Of a DNA stretch of 64,000 bases, positions 37,101 to 52,100 are shown in pieces. The stretch's first letter is position 1. The number at the start of each line of letters is the position of its first letter. Source of the stretch: Setophaga petechia (lineage: Eukaryota > Chordata > Aves > Passeriformes > Parulidae). The position numbers and the translations under genes were made by a program. Where the stretch lies: positions 6,820,001 to 6,884,000 of the forward strand of contig JANCRA010000012.1 in the NCBI GenBank assembly GCA_024362935.1, read 5' to 3'. The notes under the pieces are model-generated. The model was not told where the DNA came from. It ran no database searches and saw nothing but the letters and a program-made list of their open reading frames with translations.

Positions 37101-40100
37101 ATAATTAGTGAATCTATGTAATATGTGAAGCTTCAAGAGAGGCTGGGTTAGTACTGTATTTTATGGAGCAGGCTTTGGTGACTAAATGGCGGATGAGGGC
37201 ATTGTGTTCTTAGGAACTGGACTGTTGTACTGAAGGTCTCTGCTTCACATTGAAAGCTTCCTCCTTTTGGGGAAAAGGGGGTGGGGTGGGACTAAGTAGT
37301 TGGTTTGCAATGAGATGAAACAATATTCTGTATAGCACTAAGTCAAATAGTGATAAGAAATATTTGGCCTGATAAAAATTCTTGAGTTCTATTCAAGCAC
37401 ATTGGAATTTGTTGTTACAAGCAGTAGGGAATGTTCTGAATACACATGTTATTTGAGACAGCTCTGCATCTTCTGGCCATCTGCAGTTACTGGGTTCAGT
37501 AGTGTGTGATTTTTGACTGCTTGAGATTGGAGTGTGCTGTCAGGACAGTGGAGTTGCTTGGTGCTTTTATGATGCTATGTGGTACTGAGGGGTATAACTG
37601 GCAGAGCTGGTATGGCCAGAACAGAAACTTGCCAGACTTTCACCAAAGCCAAAGGTTTACAGATGGACAATGGGATCTGTTCTTCACTTTTGTTCCTTTG
37701 GTTTTTCCCTCTTCCATTTTTCAGGAATTTGTTTTTCAGATTTGTAACTCCGGTGCCATAAGATAAAAAAAATATACATATAAATTAAAAATATTTACTT
37801 TTTGGGTTTTTTTGCCATGTCTCTGAAAAGATTTGCTGGAAAATCAAAACAGTCATGCAACTATCAGAGGGGGAACACAGAATTAGGAGAGCTTATAAGT
37901 GGTTTCAAGGTTAATAGAAGCTGTGTAATGTGTGCTGAAGTATATACTCAAAAGAAATACTTTCAGTGATACAGATTTGGAAGTACTTTAAAATTGATTA
38001 GCTATCTGTTCAGTTGGACAGCTTTTTTATATAAAAAATGCCTAATAAGATAATTACTTCACTTGCTGTTCCCAGCATACATACTAATAAGTATGCACTA
38101 TGTACAACTATTTCCAAAAATGTTATTTGGAGCACTGTAATTTAAATTTTGGTCTATATATAGTTTCAAAGTTTCATAGCATATCTTTGAGGAGTAAGAA
38201 AACAAATTGCCATTTAAATGCAATCTTCATAGATGAAACAAGTTTTCATATTTTGACATTTGGATCAGTGGCAGAGCCAGTAAAAAAAATAAGTAAAAGC
38301 AGTTTTGGAAAAGAAAGATTAAAGAATGTACTTCCTTTCCTTTATTGTTCTGTCTCTGTCCTGTATTTCTTTTTCCTTGGATAAATGTATAGCTTAATCA
38401 TCTTAGCAAATCTTGTATCTGTTAGGAAGACCAAATAACTGTTACTGTCCAGTACTAGATATAGTCTTACATGTGTGTATATACAGTAAGTACATATAGT
38501 ATCATACATCTCAGAGTTTATCTCTGCTCTTGGATCTTTATAACAACATTTATAACTTATATATAACTTATATATATTATATATAACATATATAATTTAG
38601 ACTGCTGCACTTCCCTGTTGTGCCTTGAGTATAGTAAATATAATTATTATAAGCTGTGAAATTTGTTTTTAAGTTGAAACATTCAAATACAGCCAGATTC
38701 CTAAATGACCTCAGAGTAAAGTTTGAATCATGCTAAAAAATTCAGGGAAGATAAAATTACAAAATGGGCATAAATCACGTCAAGTACCAAAACCCCTTAA
38801 GTGAGTTGTCTACCAGTTGTCAATACCTGTGATGATATGTAATGACTCTTTTGACTAAACCAATTAAACAGGATGGGAAAAAACAATCGAAGTGAATTAG
38901 CAGCAAATGAATTGCAATAATCTCTGTGAAGGGGTCAGGGAAAACTTTTCAGTAATTTTACATTCCTCACCACTTCCACTGTACTGCTGCAAGATAGTGA
39001 GGAAAATGAAATGTAGCATAAACCCCGGTAACAATGGTATTATTGTCTGTATTTTATGTGTCGAATATCTTGGTATCACTCCCTTTGTATGTGTGAGAGA
39101 AGCAAGTATATTGTCATTCTTATTATATAAGAGATTGTTTACATAAGACTATATTATTATAATAATATAAATCTTTTATACAGGTGTATGCATACAGGGA
39201 TACTTGCTTGTACATAAATACAAAGCCTATGTTTTAAGTTTCACTTTTTTGAGATGAAGTAACAACAGAACAGTGTTGACATCAGTAATGGAAATGAGAC
39301 AAAAGTCTGAATTTGACAGGAGTTAAGAAGTCTGAAATGTTTAGGAACCATAGGAGAAAAGAGAGCGAGGTTGGAGGAAATTATTTCATAGTCTGAGAAC
39401 AAGAAGCCTTTAATTCTGAAAAACAGGTTTGAAGTTAACGCGAGGAAAATATTTCACAGTACATAAACATAACATCTAGAATTTCTTAAGAGATACTAAA
39501 CTTTAAAAGCCTAGTGGGATTTAAAATCTTAAGAATTCATATGAATGCCCTTCTTTCATAAGCCACATACTTACTCGACAATAACAAATAGCCTTTGTAG
39601 TCTGTGCACTAGATTTAGTTGTACATTCTTTGAAATAGCTTGTGCTGTTCACTGTGAAGTATCTGGACTAGGCCTCTTAGAAAGGGCAGTTTAATTACTC
39701 TGAAATCAATGTTGCTGGATTTTGGCTTCATGCAAAAATATTTTTATACATGAAATACCTTATTTTCTGAGAAATCATAGGCATTTAAAATGCTGTTTTG
39801 GGTAGTTGGTAGGTGGTCGTGGATTATGTGCTTTGACTAAAGACAAAAGAAAATTGAAAATATTCAGAAAATTTCTAGTTATGTTCTTGGTTGTGCTTAT
39901 TGAGCAACTGCTGTAATCATATATGTGTATCATATTAGGTACAGAAATAATCATTTAGTTGATGTTTAAAGATTCTAACATGTAAGATCTTGTGTTCATA
40001 CAGAAAACTGTTTTGTACCAATCTCCGAGATCATTGCTGTAGAAGAAACTGAGTTTAACAAGAAACAACGTAACATTGGCAGATGGCAAAAAATGGCAAA

Positions 40101-43100
40101 GCTACATGCTTTCACAGGTAAGGCAAATAAGTCTCTGGATGCTTGTGCTTGCCATTCTGTGAAGATAGTTTAAGGCAGACTCAAAAGGAATTGTCAAAGT
40201 TTTGGAGTTTTTTCATAGAAATGTTTAAAAAAACTCCACATCCAAATAACAAAAAAATCCCAAACAAAACAAACAAAAACAAACAAACAAAAACACCAAA
40301 AAGGACCCCCCCTCAAAAAAATTTAAAATAATACCCCACCAAAATCTCAAACTGAAATAAACCCAAGCAAAAGTCCCACAAAAAACAAACAAAAGAAGCC
40401 GCACCAAAAATCTGTTGGTTTATATTTATAGATCCTTATTTAGAAAATAAAAAAAAACACTTGTCCTTTAAGATCACATGCTGTGTTTAGCTGTCTTTTA
40501 ATGAAGTTCAAACTAATGTCTGAGTGTTCACCCTGGTGCTTTTTGCTGCTGGATGACTGCTGCAGGATACCTGCTTTCTACTTCTTGACTAGAAAATTGA
40601 GAGAGGATGAAAGAATGAGTCCTAAATGTTTTGAATTACCCCTAACCATCGGGTTGTATGTGTGAAAGTTACTTTGTATTATTGGCTGCATTCTTAAAAC
40701 AACCTGCCATAAATATGTGTCTGGTTTAGGAAAAGAGTGGTGACTTCTGTGCTAGAAAATGTCATGCCAAAATTTTATGTTGTATTTTCCTCACCTTTAG
40801 TCCTCTAGTAAGAGTGATTTGAGATGCTGTATATGAAGTGTAAGGTCTTAATCCATAAGAAAACAAAATACTTTTTTCTCAAAGTTCAGCTTTATAGAAT
40901 GAAATTCACCCTGTTGGTTACATGAGAGTTGATGTCAGCATGGCTTATCTTAAGCTTGTGGCTTGTAGGTATTGCAGACTTTAATACAGATAATATGTAA
41001 GCTCACTGAACTTCTGAACAAGTATGTCTATAATAAGTTGATGAGACATGGCTTCTTTAAAAAGAAGCCTTTGTTTGGATATCTGCGTGTTAGCGAGTGT
41101 TTTCATTTATGTTTTCATTTGGACTCTACAAATGTGCTAGTCATACTCTGAATGCTCCTGTCATTTGTAGAAGTGTGTAGTGGAGGTTAATTACAGGTCA
41201 GTATTTTGGAGATCTTTCTGAAATACATTTTTCATTTCACAGAACTATCTCGTAATGATGAGATGGTTCTGTGAAATGAAATATATTCAGTTTGGTTTTT
41301 GTTTGTTTTTTTTCCTAAATTTAAATAGTGCATTATGTGAAGAAAGCCCGAAATCACCGCTGGCGGTGCAGCGCTGCGACGTTCTGGTGTGTTGATGAGC
41401 ACTTATGTAATCAGTGGACACAGGCGCTGAAGGAACTACTTGAAATGCAGAGTAAGTTTGAATAAACTATGAACATGTGCACCATCATTTTGTAGGCTTG
41501 TACATCAATCAATGTTATTTTGATATATCTGCTTTTTTGAACTCTTAAGAGCAGCTTATGCTCAAAAATTGAGGGAGCCAAGAGTTGAAGTGTTTCCTTA
41601 TCACTGCTCTATCTTACGTATTCCCTAAGTTGTACTGAGTGCTTTAATCAGTCAAGACTGTGTCATATAATTTTGCTCAGATATAAATTATTTTCACAAA
41701 ATAAAGACACATTGGAAGCTTAGCAGAGGGTTTAGATGATTGTAGCTTTGGAAAAAGTAACGGGCAGATGTAAGCTCAGGGATTTAAGGTACTCTAGAGA
41801 TTTGAGGTCAAGGACTGTAGCAATTGGAAGATTTATGGGTGTGTTTCCCCTTTCCAGACTCTGTCATCAAGAAAATGTGTCTTATGTAGTAAGAGTTCCC
41901 ATTAATAATTTCTGACACTCTTGGACATCTACTTCATGGGAGGTTAAAAGTAATTTTAAAGGAGTTATTCCTGAAAGAGATACCGTGATAGATGTCAGGA
42001 AACAGCAGGAGCAGAGCAACTGACAGAGAGGAGGTCAAGGGTGATCATAGCAGAGGCAGTGCCTTGCTGACCAGGGTCCCACTGTATCTGAGCAGGGTGG
42101 GCAGAGCAGGGATGGGGATAGATACAGGGCCAATTTATAGCCCAGGTGTGATAAAGCAATTGGGTCCATCCAGGGAGGCTGGAGGAACAGCTGGAAATGG
42201 GATTAGGAATGAGCTCTACAGGGTAGGTCTGAGGCCCATCTGAGATACAGAGCTGGAGAAGGGGTTGGATACAAGTACACCTACAGTGGGACTTAAATAC
42301 TTAAAGCTTATAGAATAAAAATGAGTATTTTAGTAAAGCTGTTCTGAACAGGCAGTGGAAGCATTATTAATGTTTTTGTTTTGTATCCATTACACAAGGT
42401 ACATGTGTCTTTTTCAAAAAATGGGGTTTGTGCACCCATTCAGTACACCTGTGAAGAAATGTGACCTGAGCAGTCAATTCATTTGAATGTAGTTGTTCAT
42501 TTTATTGGTAACAAATTCTTTCAGGAAAGGGAATATTTTCTCAGATGGGCAGAAGAGTGCTTTGAGTGTACAGCAGATTTAAACCACTCAGTCTATCTAG
42601 CTTGGGTGGATTTGTTGTAAAAGTGTGCTGATGTAATAATCTGATCTTTTTTCCTTTTAAACTAAGAATCTAGAATGTCATTTGAGGAAGTATGTTAATG
42701 TTTTTGTCTGCTCCATGAAAAAGGAGGTCTCCCAGGTGCAGCAAGCATTACTGTTTTGTATCTCTATTAATACAGAGTTGTTTTAATTGACACTACTAGT
42801 GTAAATCCATAACTGTTTGGGCAAATTTGAGATAGTAGTATCAAAGGTGCTTTTGGAGAGGGGAAGGGGTAACACTTAAGGGCAACTAACACTGTAGACA
42901 AGCACTTACTGTACAGCATGTAGTTTTGTGAGGCATTCTTAGTGTGACTTGATCACAGAAAGGAAATGGATTTAAACCATGTTATTAAAAAAAAAGTTTA
43001 AATAAATTTATATAAAAGTATTTTATGTATGCTTCATTTACAAGTGGCTTTGCTGTTGCTTCCCTTTTTGTCTTCTATGCCCATAATACTCATGTAATTA

Positions 43101-46100
43101 GAGTATCTTGTGTAGTGGGAAGGTACTGCAAGAATGACAAGTAAGAATGTGAGATAGGGAGTCAAAAGAAATGATTCTGAATTTCAGCTGCTGTCTTATT
43201 AACAATTTGTTCAATGCTGTTGATACCAGTATAATAAAGAGAGCAGATGAAGCAGGCTTTTATAGCTCTTTGTTAAAGAGTTACAAGTCTATTATGCTTG
43301 TTTGCTTTGATGTTAATAGATTTGGGTTTGTATGACTTGATGAATTTTTTGGTTTGTGTACAAAAGCAGTGCACTATGGTTTTCCTTTCTGCAGAGTCTA
43401 GACCAAAGCAGCTGCTTGTGTATATTAATCCCTATGGAGGAAAAAGACAAGGCAAGAGGATTTATGAACAGAAAGTTGCTCCACTCTTCAGTCTGGCTTC
43501 TATATCCACTGATGTTGTTAGTGAGTAATGAGTACTTTAATTTCTTAATATGCACAGTATGAACTTTAAAACAATCCTTAGCAGCTGAAGTTTTTTCTGT
43601 CAGTTACCTTTTCTCACTAAGGAAATGAAAGAAAATGGTAGAGAATGTTTTCTAAATAAAGCATAGGTAACCAGATAAATGGCAGCCTTCTATTAGCTTC
43701 CTGCTTACTAAAATAAAACTTCTTGTGCTCTTGAGATATTTAAGCTCTAAATAAAAGATTCTGCCTTTCTTCTCTTTTTCAGTGTTAAAGCTAATTGATC
43801 ATTTGCACAATTTTTACTGAAATATTTTTCTGTATGTACTGTGTATGTCTCCATTAATTCTTTCCCTGGCAAAAATCTTTTGAGACACGTCTTATGGACA
43901 GGCTATTTTATAGTCACATTAGTAATAGAATCATGGTTATTAATGAATTTATTTTTATAATTCTATATTATATATAGCTTTATAATAGTTTTTAATAATA
44001 AATTGTAATGTGTTTATTTCTTCACAGTAACTGAACATGCTAACCATGCTAAGGACAACTTATTTGAAGTTAATATTTATAAATATGATGGGTAAGTAAC
44101 TTTACTTGCCTTTATTTTTGAGTCTATAATTATGTAATTGGTCTGTTTCTGTCTCTAATTTAAAAGGGTAGCCCTTCATTACTAATACATTTATTGCAAC
44201 AGCTGAAAGTCCTGAGGCATGTTCTTTTTTGTAGGAGATCCACATTTAGGAATATAAAAAGAAAAGTAAACTGTTTCAGTAAACTTGTTCAACACAATAT
44301 ATTCGAGCATAATATAACAATGTTTGCATGAGATTTGTGTTCAAAAGATGAATGTTAGATTAATTCTGCTCAATTGAGCATTCTGTTATAGCTCAAAAGC
44401 TACCCAGAAATGTTTAGTGGTCTTGACATACATGAGTTCAGAACACTGCACAGTAGCATTCAGCCTGTGTGTAAAAACATGGACTGTTCAGAAATGTTTC
44501 AGGTGATTTCTTTTGCTGTGTGTGACTGTTCAGTAGTGCCTACATTGGGGCTACATTTATTTGCATTTCTTCTATTTTGAAGTTACTGCTTTAAAAGAAG
44601 ATATGACTGAATACTGATCTTACATTCCATTGTTGAGTCTGCTGTAGAAGCAGAATATTTTAATAAAAATGCTATGGTAATTTCAGTTTCCAGTCCATGA
44701 CATGAAACAAGTTACATGTCTGAAAAAACATGAAAATGTATACAGATAAGCTCTCATAACTGCAGTATTTTAGAATTGTATTTTGTGCCTGTTGACAGGT
44801 ACATTTAAACTGGTGAGTTGCAAAAAGAAAACACATTGAGTCTTTTCAGAGTACTTTTATTGTGGTACTTTGCTATATACATTGTGTGTGTTGAGTAAAG
44901 ACATGATGTTGGGAAATAGTGTTAGTAAGAAGTGACATTCATAGACTGAGTTCCCAGACTTCACCTGCTTTAAAATGACTTGCCTTCAAATAAACGGTTT
45001 TGTCTATAACTCTGATTTTTCTTAATTTTTCAGAAGTTCAAGGAAGGGAAACATTGATCCTAGAAAAACCTAGTTAGTTGTTATTCTTCCTTTTCATTTG
45101 ATCTGTGATTTGAAATAAGTATACTTATGATTGGTGAAATTTCAGTACAGAGCAGAAAGAGAGGCAAATGAGCCCATGTCTGCTCCTAGCAAATTGTTTT
45201 TTACAGGAAGTGGCAAATTGTGGCTGTATCTGAAGTGGTTTTGGCAGATTCAGTCTCGTGATGTGGAATTTTTTTTCCTTCGGGTTTTTTGTTTGTTTGT
45301 TTTGCTTTTGGGTTTTTTGGGTGGTTTTTTTTGGTCTCTCTAACATTCCAAGATGCTCAACAGGCCAGAACACTGCATCTTTTTAGACTCTTAGGATTCT
45401 TCTATTCCTGGGCTAGGCCTGAGTGGCAGTTTGCTTGGGATCTGCAGCCTGTCTTTCCAAGCCTAACTTTTGTCCATCATGTACAACTCTTTTTCTGTGG
45501 TCAACAGTGATGTTAGGAAGGCCTTCCTGGATAAAAACTACTTTTTAAATAGCAGATTGAGAGGTTATCTTGAAAATTTTAAAAATGGTTGAACCACATG
45601 AATATGTGTTTCTTCAGGTTTGATTTCCTCACATAGAATAAAAGGTTTTTTGGATCCCTGCATCTAATTGATGTTCAGCTGTCCCTGTAGACTGGTTCTG
45701 ATGTGTGGCTTTCCCTTCATTCAGTGATGAATTTCTTCATTTCATCTCCAGATTCCCTATTTGGCAAAGCCATACAAGGAATTCAGCAAGTAGATTCAGG
45801 ATTCTTAATGATTATTGCTTTGCTTAATTTTAAATGTTTTACTTTATAGACAGCTGATTTAAATCTCTTTTATGTGTTTCCTGTTTGTTTTTCCTATTTT
45901 ACCTTATAGGAATAAGGTATTCCTATTTTTCCTTATAGGAATTTTTTACAGTGAATGTAGTCACCTAATAGCTCAATGGTAGAACAGCTTTTCTTTAAGC
46001 AGTTACTTGAAATACTCATTTGGTTACAACATAGCAGGGTTTTGTGCATCACTGTGCAGAACAAGTAGAACATGCTGTAATATCATGCAGGTAATAGCCA

Positions 46101-49100
46101 TGTTTGGAAGCAGTGACACACATCACTGTGGTTTCTTATGTCTGTTCCACAGGCCTTTGTAAAATTTTTTCTGGTTGGGGTTTTTTCCCTACTTTTTGAG
46201 TTAGTTTATAGAATGACTGAGATTAGAAGGGACTGTAGTTCTTCAAAACTCAGTTTACTTGTGGGTTAGCTTCTGCAGTCCTCTAGCAGATGTTGTTTGC
46301 TGTTGTCATCTATCTAAAAAGTGAAATGCTCTCCCTCTAGTAAAATAAAGCCAACAAGTGACAATCACTCTAGGATGCTTCTTTCAGACATTCTTCACCA
46401 GGGGCTTTCACATGTGCAGTATATGTCTGACTTGTACATTGATCTTCTCTGATACTTGCTGTGAATTTGGTTGTGCTGTTATTGCATATGTGAAGTTCTT
46501 ATCAAATTTACCTTTGATAGGTATAGACATTCATTTAACTGTCTCCTCTGAGTGTGGATATAGTATTTGTTATAGATGATCAAAGGGCTGGACCACCTCT
46601 CCTGTGAAGACAGGTTGGGCGAGCTGAGCTTGTTCAGCCTGAAGGAGGGAATGCTCCAGGGAGACTTTAGGAGTAGTTCCAGTAACTCGAGGGGACTTTA
46701 AAGGGGGCTGGAGAGGACATTTTACAAGGGCATAGAACAATAGGACAAGAGGGAACAGTTTTAAACTGGATGAGGGAATATTTAGATTAGGTTTAAGGAA
46801 GAAACTTCTTACTGTGAGAGTGGAGAGACACTGGAATATACTGCCCAGAGAAGTCATGGATTCCCCATCCCTGGAAGTGTTAAAGGCCAGGCTGTATGTA
46901 GGGAGCTTTGAGCAGACTACCACTGAGACAACACTGACCTTGAACTGACATGGAAATTTTTGTTTCCTTAGCCCATTTTTTTTGAGTCTGCAGAGAAACA
47001 TTGGGCTAAAATTCAGGAATAGTGTAGTTAAACTAGTGGAAGAGAAAAAAAATTACAAAAATGGAAAACAAATATCCTTTTATTCCTTCTCTCTCAGTTT
47101 CCTAGTTCTTGACTTAGAGTTGGACAGTTCACGCTTTTAAGACTGTACTCACTGTTAATAGAAAAAAATGACTGGCTTTTGTTTCCATTGTTTAATGGAA
47201 AAAATGACAGCTTTCCATCTGCTGAAAATGTAATAATAACTACAATTAAAATAATCTATACTTAAAAATTAGATTAATTTGTCTTGGTCATTCTGCAGTA
47301 TCTGTTACTGATTATATCAGAGAGTATTAGTTTATGAGTTGGAAATTGTTGCTATAGATAACAGTACACATTCCTAGACTTGTGTGCGAGGAGCTACATA
47401 TGTAACTCTGGATTTCTCATGTGTTCCTATAAAGTGTATTTGAATTAGTTTGTTTAGTTAAAGAATGTTTATGCTTGCTGAGTGCATTTGATTGTTGTTC
47501 ATTAAATGTATACTGCTGTAAAAAAGTCTTTTTACTTCCTAGTTTTTGCTTGACTGTGGACTTTCTGCTGAGCTTTAACATATTCAGGATCTGTGCAGCT
47601 GCTGTACCAGCTCTGGCCTAAATTAATTTGTGAAACAAAGTTTTGCATCTGGTAATATTTAGAACTCTGTCGCATTATGAATGGTTATGTAGATATAAAT
47701 GACTTCTGTCAATTTGATGGGATCTGAGCATGTTCAAAAGAAGATGCAGGCATGCACTTCTCTGGATTTTGGTTTTCATCTAATGTATATTCCTATTAAA
47801 TAGTGTAAACTACGCTTCTGCCTGAAGTGGCAAATGTTAACTTCTCCCTTTTTAGTAAAGGAACCCTATTTCCGTTTTGTGTACTTTAAAAGCTGTATGT
47901 GCAGTCCTGTTCAATGTTTTATTTGTATAGTGAATTTCCACTAATATTTGTTCGTCTGCACGCAGTAGTAGAGGATAAAGATTTTTGCAGGTTGCATTCC
48001 AACATTTTTTTCTAATGTTACACGATATATCTAGGTGCATTTGCAGTTTTGTAGCTTGAATTTTTTTCTTGTTTTTTGTTAATTGCCTAGTTGACTGTGG
48101 GCTACTATATCCTGTACAAATGAAGGAAGATAATAGAACAACTATATTTTGGTGTGCCCAGTGCATGCCCTAAGTAGAACACTTGCCGTGTTGTTTATTG
48201 ACTGTTAGTGTGCATTCTAATTTGTGTTTCCTGGCAGTGTTGTTTGTGTTGGTGGGGACGGCATGTTCAGTGAAGTGATGCATGGTCTCATTGGAAGAAT
48301 GCAGAAGGACTCTGGCATAGACCAAAATAATCCCAAAGCATCGTTAGTCCAGTGCAATATAAGGATTGGCATAATTCCTGCTGGTAAGAAAGGGCTAACT
48401 TTCAGTTTAATTTATTCATTCATTCTTGAAATTTTTTCCTTATTCATAGCTTTATGAATTTAGGCCTAAGTGTTAAGATCTGAGCAATGATATTCCATCA
48501 AGACGTTAACTAAAGTTGTTTGTATCCATATAACATTTTTGATCGCTTGCAATTTTTTTTAGGAAGAATATTTTGTAAAGGAAATCAAATCTTAATGTAT
48601 AACTTCAGAATTTAATGACTTTTTTTTTGTGACTGTGTGTTAATATGAGATAAGATGTTGACAGTAATACCCTTCTAAACACATTAAGGAGTAGAATTTA
48701 CTAAACAGAAATTTACCTGATGAATATTTTTCCAGTTCCAAATCCACTAATTTAGTTAGAATTATAATGAGACCTTTCTGCTGGTCTGGCCAACTCCAAG
48801 CAAATGCTAAGATTCCTGGACTCTCTTTTCTTCCATTTGTTCTCTCAGCAAGTACAGAGCATCTACAACTGAGGAACAGTTCTCGTTTTTCAGACCAAGT
48901 TGCAGTTTCTGCCCTTTGTTGGAAGGGCTACCCATTCACAGTTATCAATTTCAGCCACTTTTTCAGGCAGTCCTTACTGCTGTCATTTAAGAGAACTCAT
49001 TCGTCAAACTGAGGTCTTTCTTAATATGATTATTGCTATTATTATTGACCATAAAGGCATTCTTTGGATCAGTCTTACTGTTTTCAATCTGGTGTCCCAG

Positions 49101-52100
49101 CTGTTATCTCATCCTGCCCCTTTGGTCCTCAAAAATTCCTTCAAAAGCAGATTAACATGTTTGCTTTCTCTTACAGGACTGAATTAACTGTTTTAACTCT
49201 TTAATAGGGGACAGTCCAGTATCTTTTCTGTGCTGTTCACTTTTCTTGTCTGATGCTTGAGCTTTGAATTAAAGAGCTGGGCATGAAATAAACATTGTAA
49301 GCTTCTGGTTAGAATTAAAATAAAGGCTTCTGAGAAAATTTAGTTCAGGTTGTAAAACTATACCAAGTGAAGCACAACATTTGTACTCAAGCTATGGGTG
49401 ACTAATTTTATGTTCCTTTCATCTTTGTGAAATGTGCATCCAGACCCAAATGTTCTGAATTGTTACTTGCAAGAAGCTTAACCTTTTCTGCTTGCAGTAT
49501 AATAAATGTTTGGTATCTAAAAGTTACAATGTGAATATCCCCTTATGGATTTTCACCCTCCTATTATATTTAAGTATATTCTGATTTTATTTGTTACAGC
49601 TTTGTATTAAAGTCAGTATGTATAATGAACTTCACAAGAATAGAATTCAAAGTGTTCTTCTTCTCATCCTTTTTCTTACTTGGGCAAATTTCTTGAACTA
49701 AAGGTATTTTGCTTACATGACTGGTTTTAGGAGATTTTGCCTACTGGAGATATGTGACCCTAAGAAGATACAATTAAAAAACCAGAACCTCAATATTAAG
49801 AGCTATTTCTTTGTTCTCAGGAAAGATTAACCTTGCTTTTTCAACATTATTTTAATGCATTTTTTCGTTGGGTGCATTACTTTTGCACCCAAAACATATG
49901 AACTTCATTGACATTTTAATATTGTTAGCATATATTCAGTCACTTCTCTTACATATTTTAATGTTTTGTTTGTTGTGTTTTGTCCAGTGTATCCTTTTGC
50001 TATTTGAATGTGTACTTTTATGTTCTATTCCTAGAACTGACATGAGGCCTTGTAATCAATGCTGTTGTCCAAATATTTTCTCCAAGTCATTATTCAAATC
50101 CCTCAGAAGTTTTGTGTAATGATGTGTAAGGAAGCTGGCCTTAAAGTTCTATTAATTAAGTGTTTGGAAATAGAGAGGATAATATATATCTTGATCTGTT
50201 TGTTTATTGTATGGTATTTATATATGGTATTTAAAATGATCAGTTTCTGTGTATATGGGAGAATGCTTATTTATTGAAAAAGGTTGTCAAGTCACTGAAC
50301 AAATCTTGACACATCTAGGCATTACAGTTACCTTAAATTGAGTATGAAACAGCATAACCCTCCCTCAAGGCAGCAAGATTTGGGGGTTTTTTTTGGTTTG
50401 TATTTTTCCAGCCCATGATGAAGCTGTTCTGTATTCATCTTTGCTTGATACAATGGAGTTCTGGCCATGTATTGACCCAAACAGATTCTCTAGCTCTATC
50501 AGTAATGCAAGAAGTCTGTTCCAAAAATAAGTGAAATTCTTAAGAAGACCTTTTTTGGTTTTTTTTTTAACTGAAACCAATAGTCCTGAAATACAAGTCA
50601 AAAGTAATAATGAAATACCAACCATACATCTAATAAAACTTCATCCATTGTGTTCTACTTCTTTATAATCAACCTTTTTAAAATATCCTAGAAACTCATT
50701 AATAGATACTGAAAACAAAGACTACCCACAGTTTAGAGATGAAGATCTAAAGCTCTATGTGTCTTCTGATACATAGAGATGGTTTACTCAGTAATGGCAG
50801 GAGCCTGGGGTAAGGTGACAGTGGATCAGTGTCTTCACCTTTTTTATCACTTAGTTCCTGATATCATTGTGCTAAGAGAAACATGGCAGGTTGTGGTTTG
50901 TGGTTGTGATTAAACAGTTTCTGTATTCAAACAAAACTAAATTCAGCAGATGGTCTTTGCTCAGAGACTGACAATTTAATTGTGCAGATGTTTGAAATTA
51001 CAAATGAAAGAGATTTAATGCTAAAACACTCATCTAAATGACTGGGTTTCAGTGATAAGCTTTACTTCATAGCAGAATTCCATTGTGCAGGCTCTTTTTT
51101 TTGAATGTTGAATACTATTTGTATATCATGATTCTAACTTTCTGCAGCAAGTCTCTACTTGGCTCTTCTTTTTTTTTTTTTCTTGAACAGTTGTGTCAGT
51201 TTCCCAACAGCTCTTTCCTTAGTGTATCTTATTGTTGAAAAACATAATTTATTCTTATGCATTATGGAACATTTCTATAAAATAACTTGTGGTTTTGTTG
51301 ACCTGGGTAAAAGACTTCTAGTCAAATGGCAGTTTTAACTTCTGAATTTCTCTTAGTTGCAGCCATTCTTCAAATCTGTCAGTGGAAATTGACTGTTTGC
51401 CATTGTAAATGGATTTGCTGTTAAGAGAAATTAGAAACTGTAGTATAACTCTGAAAACCTCTGTTTAGTTATTTTTTTTCTCTAGACCTTAAAGACTAGT
51501 TATTTCTTACTAACCTTAAAAGCACTTTCAGCCATGTGGTCTCACTGCATTCAGACTAGTAATATGTCACCATAGAACTTAAAAATAGGAATGATTCCTG
51601 ATACAGCTTGGACACTGAGGTTTCATCCATGTTTTAGTATTAAAATTGCACCCTCTGGAGTAAGCCAAAGTAATTTGCTCTTCTTATTACACAGAATAGA
51701 ATGCTGTTCTTGGCATAGAATAGTAGGACAAAGCTGTCAACTGCTGTTCTTTTTTTAGTTTAAAAGAACTTACTAGATTAAATATTTTTAATGATCTTAG
51801 TGGATAGGAAAAAACAAACCCACTTCACTCTGTTGTACTGCATTCATTACAAAAATCAAGTCTGCAACCCACTGTGGGAGAAAATCCAAGCCCTTCGGAA
51901 TATTGAGTAAAGTATAGACACAAAGTTAATAGCTATAGTGATTTTAGGTTTCTAGTGTATCCAGATCGCTGGGTTCTGGGGGTCAGCTCTGTGCTGTTTA
52001 GAATTGAAGGATGCAGTATGATTATAATCAGAATGTTGATGTCTCACTGTAGAGGTTAAGAATGCCAAAGGCAGTACAGGCTTCCTGTATGAATGTAATA

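Larger units (their letters stand above)
31131..40003 (+). other. CERK: CERK intron 1
   Basis: About 8.9 kb, GTGAGT donor and CAG acceptor. The first 600 bases belong to the CpG island; the rest is AT-rich, with a TA/TG microsatellite at 34,222-34,276 and an AT-rich dyad tract at 38,551-38,597. No transposon or second gene recognised. Confidence 0.85.
40118..41328 (+). other. CERK: CERK intron 2
   Basis: 1.2 kb. It holds an A/C-rich low-complexity tract (40,246-40,400) and a 52-base hairpin (41,230-41,281) about 50 bp before exon 3. Confidence 0.9.
44092..48237 (+). other. CERK: CERK intron 5
   Basis: 4.1 kb with a T/G-rich tract (about 45,271-45,335), a near-duplicate segment with internal dyads (45,891-45,941) and a CR1 fragment (46,565-46,945). 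A short CR1-tail-like sequence may occur near 46,204-46,235. Confidence 0.9.

Noticed and set aside
40143..40331. 62-codon frame after CERK exon 2
   Set aside because: Runs through the A/C-rich tract; residues are almost all K, T, N and P.
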